Source of the DNA: Caldilineaceae bacterium
GTDB lineage: Bacteria > Chloroflexota > Anaerolineae > Caldilineales > Caldilineaceae
DNA length: 64,000 bases
NCBI GenBank assembly: GCA_026708085.1
Contig: JAPOVP010000169.1
Coordinates: 1-64,000, forward strand
Direction: 5' to 3'
In this document: piece by piece, positions 59,793 to 64,000 of the stretch
How positions within the stretch are numbered: position 1 is the first letter of the stretch
Layout of the letters: the number at the start of each line of letters is the position of its first letter
Notes under the pieces: generated by a model
What the model was told of the DNA's origin: nothing
The model's database searches: none
What the model saw: the letters and a program-made list of their open reading frames with translations, nothing else
Made by a program: the position numbers and the translations under genes

Positions 59793-61208
59793 ATGGCTTC
59801 GTCCGCGAAACCGAACATCGTAATTCTGGGCATTGATTCGTTGCGGGCAGACCATTTGAGCTGCTACGGCTACGACCGGCTGACCACGCCCCATCTGGAC
59901 CGTTTTGCCTCGCAAGGCGTCCTCTTCGAGAACACATTCAGTCCCCACATTCCGACGACCAGTGCTTACTGCATGATGCTGACCGGAATGGACATTTTCA
60001 CTTCGCAGCTGGTGGCCCATCGCCCAAAGGGCCCGCTACGGCCGGAGGTGAAGACACTGCCGGAGATACTACGCGAGCACGGCTACACAACGGTCTCGGT
60101 CGGTTTCTCAGGCAGAGCGAGCGCGCGCGGCTTCGACGAATATCTGAGTTTCAGGCAGATGGGCAGCTGGTCGGATGGCCGCGTGCCCAAGGCCCAGCGG
60201 CTGAACGGGTTGGCACTACCCGCGCTGGACCGCCTGGTGGCTGGCGACAGGCCATTTTTTCTGTTCCTGCGCCACATGGACCCGCACTCGCCCTACCTGC
60301 CGCCACAGCCCTTCGAGCGCATTTTCTATCATGGTGATGAGTGCGACGCTGACAACCGATCGATGGATCCGGTCTTTGCGTTCGAGCCATTCAAGCATAC
60401 GCTCATCGATATGTTGCCGCCGGGAATCAGTGACCGGAAGTACGTGAACGCGCAGTATGACGGGGCCATCGCCTATATGGACGCGTGTATTCAGTCGATC
60501 TTCACCGCGCTCGAAGCACATGGCATCTTCGACGAGACCATCGTGGCGGTCAACGGCGACCATGGCGAGGAGCTTGACGAACACGGATTCTGGTACGATC
60601 ACCACGGCCTTTACGACACCGTCCTCCATGTGCCTTTGATGCTGCGCTACCCGCCCAGGCTGCCCGGCGGCAGGCGTGTTGCCGGCTACAACCAGCACAA
60701 AGACCTTGTTCCGACAGTGCTTGCGCTTGCGGAGATCGACTCCGGCATCGAGTTCGACGGGCGCTCTCTGCTGCCAATGATCGAGGGAAAGGTGGCGTCG
60801 CACGAGAGCGAGTTTTACATCACGGAGTGCGCGTGGATGCGCAAACATGGCTGGCGCTCGCCGCAGTGGAAGCTGATACGCGCGCTTGAGCCGGACTTTC
60901 ATTTCATGCCGCCGGTCGAGCTTTACAATTTGGTCGAAGATCCTGAGGAGAGCGGCAACCTGGCTGAAGAGCTGCCGGAGGTTGTTTTGGCGCTAACGGC
61001 GCGGATGGAGGCCTGGGTGAGCATGCGGGAGGCGGCGACGGGGATGCCTAATCCTATTCTTCACCAACCGGGCTGGCACGACATCGAGGGCATCGACTAT
61101 TTTGCGAGTTCGCAGCAGGCGTACGACAATTTGCGGATAGGGCGCCCCAGTCAGGAGGCGTTGGAGCGGGAGCGGCAGCAGACCAATTCAGCAGGAAAGA
61201 AGGCATAG
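59793..61208 (+). CDS. Tandem paralogue of the Thr-type hydrolase
   Basis: 471 residues from ATG 59793 (GGGAAGG upstream), 16 bp after the preceding gene and very similar to it over the whole length. It has the same Asp15, Thr55 (T-T-S-A-Y-C-M-M-L-T-G) and NGDHGEELDEHG. The duplication kept the unusual active site. An upstream in-frame start at 59643 overlaps the previous gene and is rejected. Confidence 0.8.
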   Translation: MASSAKPNIVILGIDSLRADHLSCYGYDRLTTPHLDRFASQGVLFENTFSPHIPTTSAYCMMLTGMDIFTSQLVAHRPKGPLRPEVKTLPEILREHGYTTVSVGFSGRASARGFDEYLSFRQMGSWSDGRVPKAQRLNGLALPALDRLVAGDRPFFLFLRHMDPHSPYLPPQPFERIFYHGDECDADNRSMDPVFAFEPFKHTLIDMLPPGISDRKYVNAQYDGAIAYMDACIQSIFTALEAHGIFDETIVAVNGDHGEELDEHGFWYDHHGLYDTVLHVPLMLRYPPRLPGGRRVAGYNQHKDLVPTVLALAEIDSGIEFDGRSLLPMIEGKVASHESEFYITECAWMRKHGWRSPQWKLIRALEPDFHFMPPVELYNLVEDPEESGNLAEELPEVVLALTARMEAWVSMREAATGMPNPILHQPGWHDIEGIDYFASSQQAYDNLRIGRPSQEALERERQQTNSAGKKA

Positions 61209-61283
61209 ATCCAGACGATTGGGATGGGTGGCAGAGGTCAGACTGCCTGACCCAACCGGTCGCCTCACAATGGAGCGTAATTC

Positions 61284-62081
61284 ATGAAACTTGGCGCAAA
61301 CTCAGTACTGTTTGGCGGATACGACATGGAGACCGCCTTCCGCTGCATCGCGATGGCCGGGTACGACGGCATCGAGATGGCCGCCATCGATGCGATGGCC
61401 CAGCACCTGGTCCTGGACCGCTGGCAAGAACTGGCGCCAGAGATCAGGCGGCTGGCCCAGACTTATGAACTAGAGCTGCTGGCGATGGAGCAGCCCAGCC
61501 GCGACCGGGAGCTAATGGAGAAGGCGATGCAGGCGGCGGTGGCGTGCGGAATCCCCATTGTAAACTGCGGGCCAGGGGGTGAGAGCGGCAACGAGGAGAG
61601 CCTCGTGCAGACTATCGACGAACTGGGTGAGCTCACTCGGATGGCGGAGAAGCACGGGGTTACACTGTGTGTGAAGGCGCATGTAGGTGCCAGTATTTTC
61701 GACACGCCGACGACGCTGCGAGCGATGGAGGCGATCAGCTCGCCCAACTTCGGTATCGACATGGACCCGTCGCACATTCACCGGGCCGACGAAAACCCGG
61801 TAGAGGCGATCGCCGCGGTGATCAGCCGGGTCAAGCACGTACATATACGCGACTGCAAGGGGCGACAGCAAGGCCCAGGAAAGCCGGAATTGCAGGCGAA
61901 CGGGCGCGGGGACATTGACTTGGTGGGGTACGTGCGCGTGCTTCACGAGAATGACTACACCGGCCCACTGAATCTGGAGGTAATTGGGGCGAGGGAGTAT
62001 AGTCTGGAGCAGTGCTGCGTGATTGCAGCCGAGAGCCGCGGTCATATGCAGGCCTGTCTGCAAGCGTGCGGGGCGCGTTGA
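61284..62081 (+). CDS. Sugar phosphate isomerase/epimerase-type TIM barrel
   Basis: 265 residues. LGANSVLFGGYDMETAF, the metal-ligand GIDMDPSHIHR, VKHVHIRDCKG and the C-terminal NLEVIGAREY are typical of the xylose-isomerase-like family. It lies 75 bp after the hydrolase pair and 82 bp before a PhyH gene, forming a likely catabolic operon. The substrate is unknown. Confidence 0.82.
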   Translation: MKLGANSVLFGGYDMETAFRCIAMAGYDGIEMAAIDAMAQHLVLDRWQELAPEIRRLAQTYELELLAMEQPSRDRELMEKAMQAAVACGIPIVNCGPGGESGNEESLVQTIDELGELTRMAEKHGVTLCVKAHVGASIFDTPTTLRAMEAISSPNFGIDMDPSHIHRADENPVEAIAAVISRVKHVHIRDCKGRQQGPGKPELQANGRGDIDLVGYVRVLHENDYTGPLNLEVIGAREYSLEQCCVIAAESRGHMQACLQACGAR

Positions 62082-62163
62082 GCCGCCTCCGCACTCATTC
62101 ATCTGGCGCTTAAGGTGGTCGACTGTCCCACCCATAAGTCACACTATTTCAGAGGAGAGGCAG

Positions 62164-62961
62164 ATGCTCACTTCAGAACAGATTGCCCAGTTCCAGGCTG
62201 ACGGATTTTTGAACGGCGGGCAGGTGCTGAGCAATGAAGAAGTAGAGACGCTGCGCGCAGAGGTTATGCGCGTCATTGATGAGCGGGAGCGCGACGACAT
62301 CCCTCAGCCCGTTCATGTTCGCAATATGAGTCGTGATGAGAGCAAAGCGGTGTGGCAGATTGTCAACATTTGGGAAGCGAGCGGCCCTTTCCGAGAGCTG
62401 ATAAGCCGGAAAGACATCACCACCGGCATCGCCCAATTGACAGGCGCCACAGAGTTGCGTATCTGGCACGATCAGATTCAGTACAAGCCGCCGCAAACCG
62501 GCGGGACGACACACTGGCACCAGGACGCCCCACTATGGCCGATCATCCGTCCCATGACCGAAGTAACTGCATGGGTGGCGTTGGACGACGCCGACGAAAC
62601 GAATGGCTGCATGTCGATGGTACGGGGTTCCCACCAATGGGGCAACAACATTGCGTATCTGCAGCAGTTGGAAGAAATCAACAAGATGCCGACCGAGTTT
62701 GAGGGGAAGGAACTTCAGGTGGCGAGCTGCACCGTGAAGAAGGGCGAGGTACACTTCCATCATGCGCTCACCTGGCACGGTTCCCATGACAACAACAGTG
62801 ACCGTCCCCGGAGGGCCATTGCGCTACACTACATGACGAACGAGACTTATTATGTCGCCAGCGGCGAGCATGTGATGAAAGAGTTTGTCGAAGTGGAAGA
62901 TGGTGAGCATCTGCGCGGCAGACACTTCCCACAGGTCTATCCTGAAGGTCAGGTTGCCTGA
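62164..62961 (+). CDS. Phytanoyl-CoA dioxygenase family protein
   Basis: 265 residues from ATG 62164 (GAGGAGAGG upstream; a longer frame from 62023 overlaps the isomerase). Iron ligands His119-x-Asp121 in HWHQDAPLW, the distal His in HHALTWHGSHDNNS and Arg in RPRRAIALHY are complete, so an active Fe(II)/2-oxoglutarate oxygenase is predicted. It is divergent in sequence from the copy at 50706. Confidence 0.85.
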   Translation: MLTSEQIAQFQADGFLNGGQVLSNEEVETLRAEVMRVIDERERDDIPQPVHVRNMSRDESKAVWQIVNIWEASGPFRELISRKDITTGIAQLTGATELRIWHDQIQYKPPQTGGTTHWHQDAPLWPIIRPMTEVTAWVALDDADETNGCMSMVRGSHQWGNNIAYLQQLEEINKMPTEFEGKELQVASCTVKKGEVHFHHALTWHGSHDNNSDRPRRAIALHYMTNETYYVASGEHVMKEFVEVEDGEHLRGRHFPQVYPEGQVA

Positions 62962-63064
62962 GCGGAGAATACCGGGCATAGCGGCATCGCCGGGAATAAA
63001 TCGGCAAGCCTCCCCGTCACATTCATTTGCCAGAGACGACCACAGTTGAGCGGAGATTTTTTAC

Positions 63065-64000
63065 ATGATCCGAATCGGCATCGTCGGCTGCGGCCGCATT
63101 CTCAACGCACATCTGCAGGGCTACCGGTTGCTGAGAGAAGCCGGATATGACGGATTTCGCATCACTGCGCTGTGCGCGCGCAACGAGAATGACGCTCTCA
63201 TGTTCCGGAAGCGCGGCGAAGGGCCGACACCGCGGGCGGCGGTGCTGGCGCCGGAAACGGGGGACCCGCTGGCGGCGCCCCACATCTATCTGGATGAGTT
63301 CCAGCCGGATACCGACGTTGCGGTCTTTACCGACTACAGGGAAATGATAGCGGCGGGCGTGGTGGATGCGGTCAACGACTTTACGACGCTGTCGATGCAC
63401 CACCAGATTGGTGCGGCCGCCTTCGATGCCGGGCTGCATCTGCTCGTGCAGAAGCCGCTGGCGATATCTGTGGCGGCGGGGCGCCTGATGGTAGACGGAG
63501 CCAAGGCTAAAGGCTTGACTCTGGGACTGTTCGAAAACGTGCGCCAGTCGGCCGGCACGCGCGCCGCGGCCTGGGCCATTGGCAATGGGCTGATCGGCGA
63601 CCTTCAACTTGCGCTGTTTGGCGGGATAGGAGGGCTGTGGTCTCCGGACAAGATCGTGGGGGAAACGCCCTGGCGTCACCGCAAGCTCGAGGGCGCGGGC
63701 GGGGGCGCAATAGACATTGGCGTGCACGTGATGCACATGGTCCGGTATGTTTGCGGCGAAGTGGCTGCAGTCAGCGGTACTGTACGCACGTTTGAACCAA
63801 TGCGCTACTTGCACGGTGACCCGGCGGCGGGCCCAAGCGTCGAGGCAAACGTGGACGACACCTACCTTGCGACGGTCACTTGTGAAGGCGGCGCGCTGGC
63901 GCAATTGATGTGGTCCTGGGGCGGCCACGGCGAGGAGACGCCGATCCCGGGGGCGCCGGTCTTCTACGGGAGCGAAGGGTGCATCAAGGGCGGTGAAATT
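63065..64000 (+). CDS. Gfo/Idh/MocA oxidoreductase, truncated by window edge
   Basis: 312 codons visible from ATG 63065, open to the last base. GIVGCGRI is the N-terminal Rossmann motif, HLLVQKPLA carries the conserved Lys of the EKP motif, and AGGGAIDIGVHVMHMVRY is the typical catalytic-domain helix. It should oxidise a sugar or cyclitol hydroxyl with NAD(P). Neighbouring isomerase and dioxygenase genes fit sugar catabolism. A long frame on the opposite strand here is a shadow. Confidence 0.85.
   Translation, partial: MIRIGIVGCGRILNAHLQGYRLLREAGYDGFRITALCARNENDALMFRKRGEGPTPRAAVLAPETGDPLAAPHIYLDEFQPDTDVAVFTDYREMIAAGVVDAVNDFTTLSMHHQIGAAAFDAGLHLLVQKPLAISVAAGRLMVDGAKAKGLTLGLFENVRQSAGTRAAAWAIGNGLIGDLQLALFGGIGGLWSPDKIVGETPWRHRKLEGAGGGAIDIGVHVMHMVRYVCGEVAAVSGTVRTFEPMRYLHGDPAAGPSVEANVDDTYLATVTCEGGALAQLMWSWGGHGEETPIPGAPVFYGSEGCIKGGEI

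Noticed and set aside
63023-63928. Long minus-strand ORF
   Set aside because: It is antisense to a clear Gfo/Idh/MocA gene that runs off the window on the plus strand.

Overview
The window reads as a moderately GC-rich bacterial chromosome segment, most likely from a member of the Chloroflexota (Caldilinea-like or another marine or sponge-associated lineage). I infer this from the LysW-type lysine genes, the BCAA supercluster, and the expansion of sulfatase-like enzymes, phytanoyl-CoA-dioxygenase-fold proteins and sugar isomerases at the right end. No rRNA, tRNA, insertion sequence, phage or CRISPR array was recognised.

Layout. (1) 0-7.6 kb: a lysine operon of the LysW carrier-protein type: homocitrate synthase, two homoaconitase subunits, a NUDIX hydrolase, LysW, LysX and LysY, followed by a small membrane protein and a MOSC-domain protein. 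LysZ, LysJ and LysK are not in the window. The 5' leader (204-485) looks like a lysine attenuator. (2) 8.0-14.0 kb: a heterodimeric ABC exporter pair, an FGly-type sulfatase, and on the minus strand a coiled-coil protein with five perfect 42-bp repeats. (3) 14.3-20.3 kb: ilvB-ilvN-ilvC-leuA, preceded by a clear leader-peptide attenuator (15 of 30 residues Leu/Val/Ile, then an intrinsic terminator and a competing antiterminator). (4) 20.4-25.7 kb: an operon of two large paralogous secreted/membrane-anchored proteins of unknown function that carry three copies and one copy of a ~200-residue repeat, coupled to a YbjQ-like protein. (5) 26.4-44.6 kb: gltB-gltD-leuC-leuD-methyltransferase-leuB-ppc-cimA-ilvD-sugar isomerase, all plus strand. 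Together with (3) this covers nitrogen assimilation, anaplerosis and nearly the whole of Val/Leu/Ile synthesis, with Ile made from citramalate. (6) 44.8-50.2 kb: minus-strand acyl-CoA ligase, acyl-CoA dehydrogenase and an SH3-domain lipoprotein. (7) 50.7-64 kb: an accessory catabolic region with PhyH-type dioxygenases, a glycoside-hydrolase-like protein, a Dabb protein, one FGly sulfatase, an MFS transporter, two tandem alkaline-phosphatase-superfamily hydrolases with Thr in place of the sulfatase Cys, a sugar isomerase and a truncated Gfo/Idh/MocA oxidoreductase running off the right edge.

The most notable signals are regulatory. The lysS and ilvB leaders share one design: regulatory codons, then a stop codon followed within 0-2 nt by the 5' strand of an antiterminator that pairs into the loop or arm of a terminator. 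Several short intergenic repeat families also occur (a composite repeat at both 1-185 and 54.85-55.03 kb, degenerate heptamer tandems, and CACAAGG-centred hairpins).
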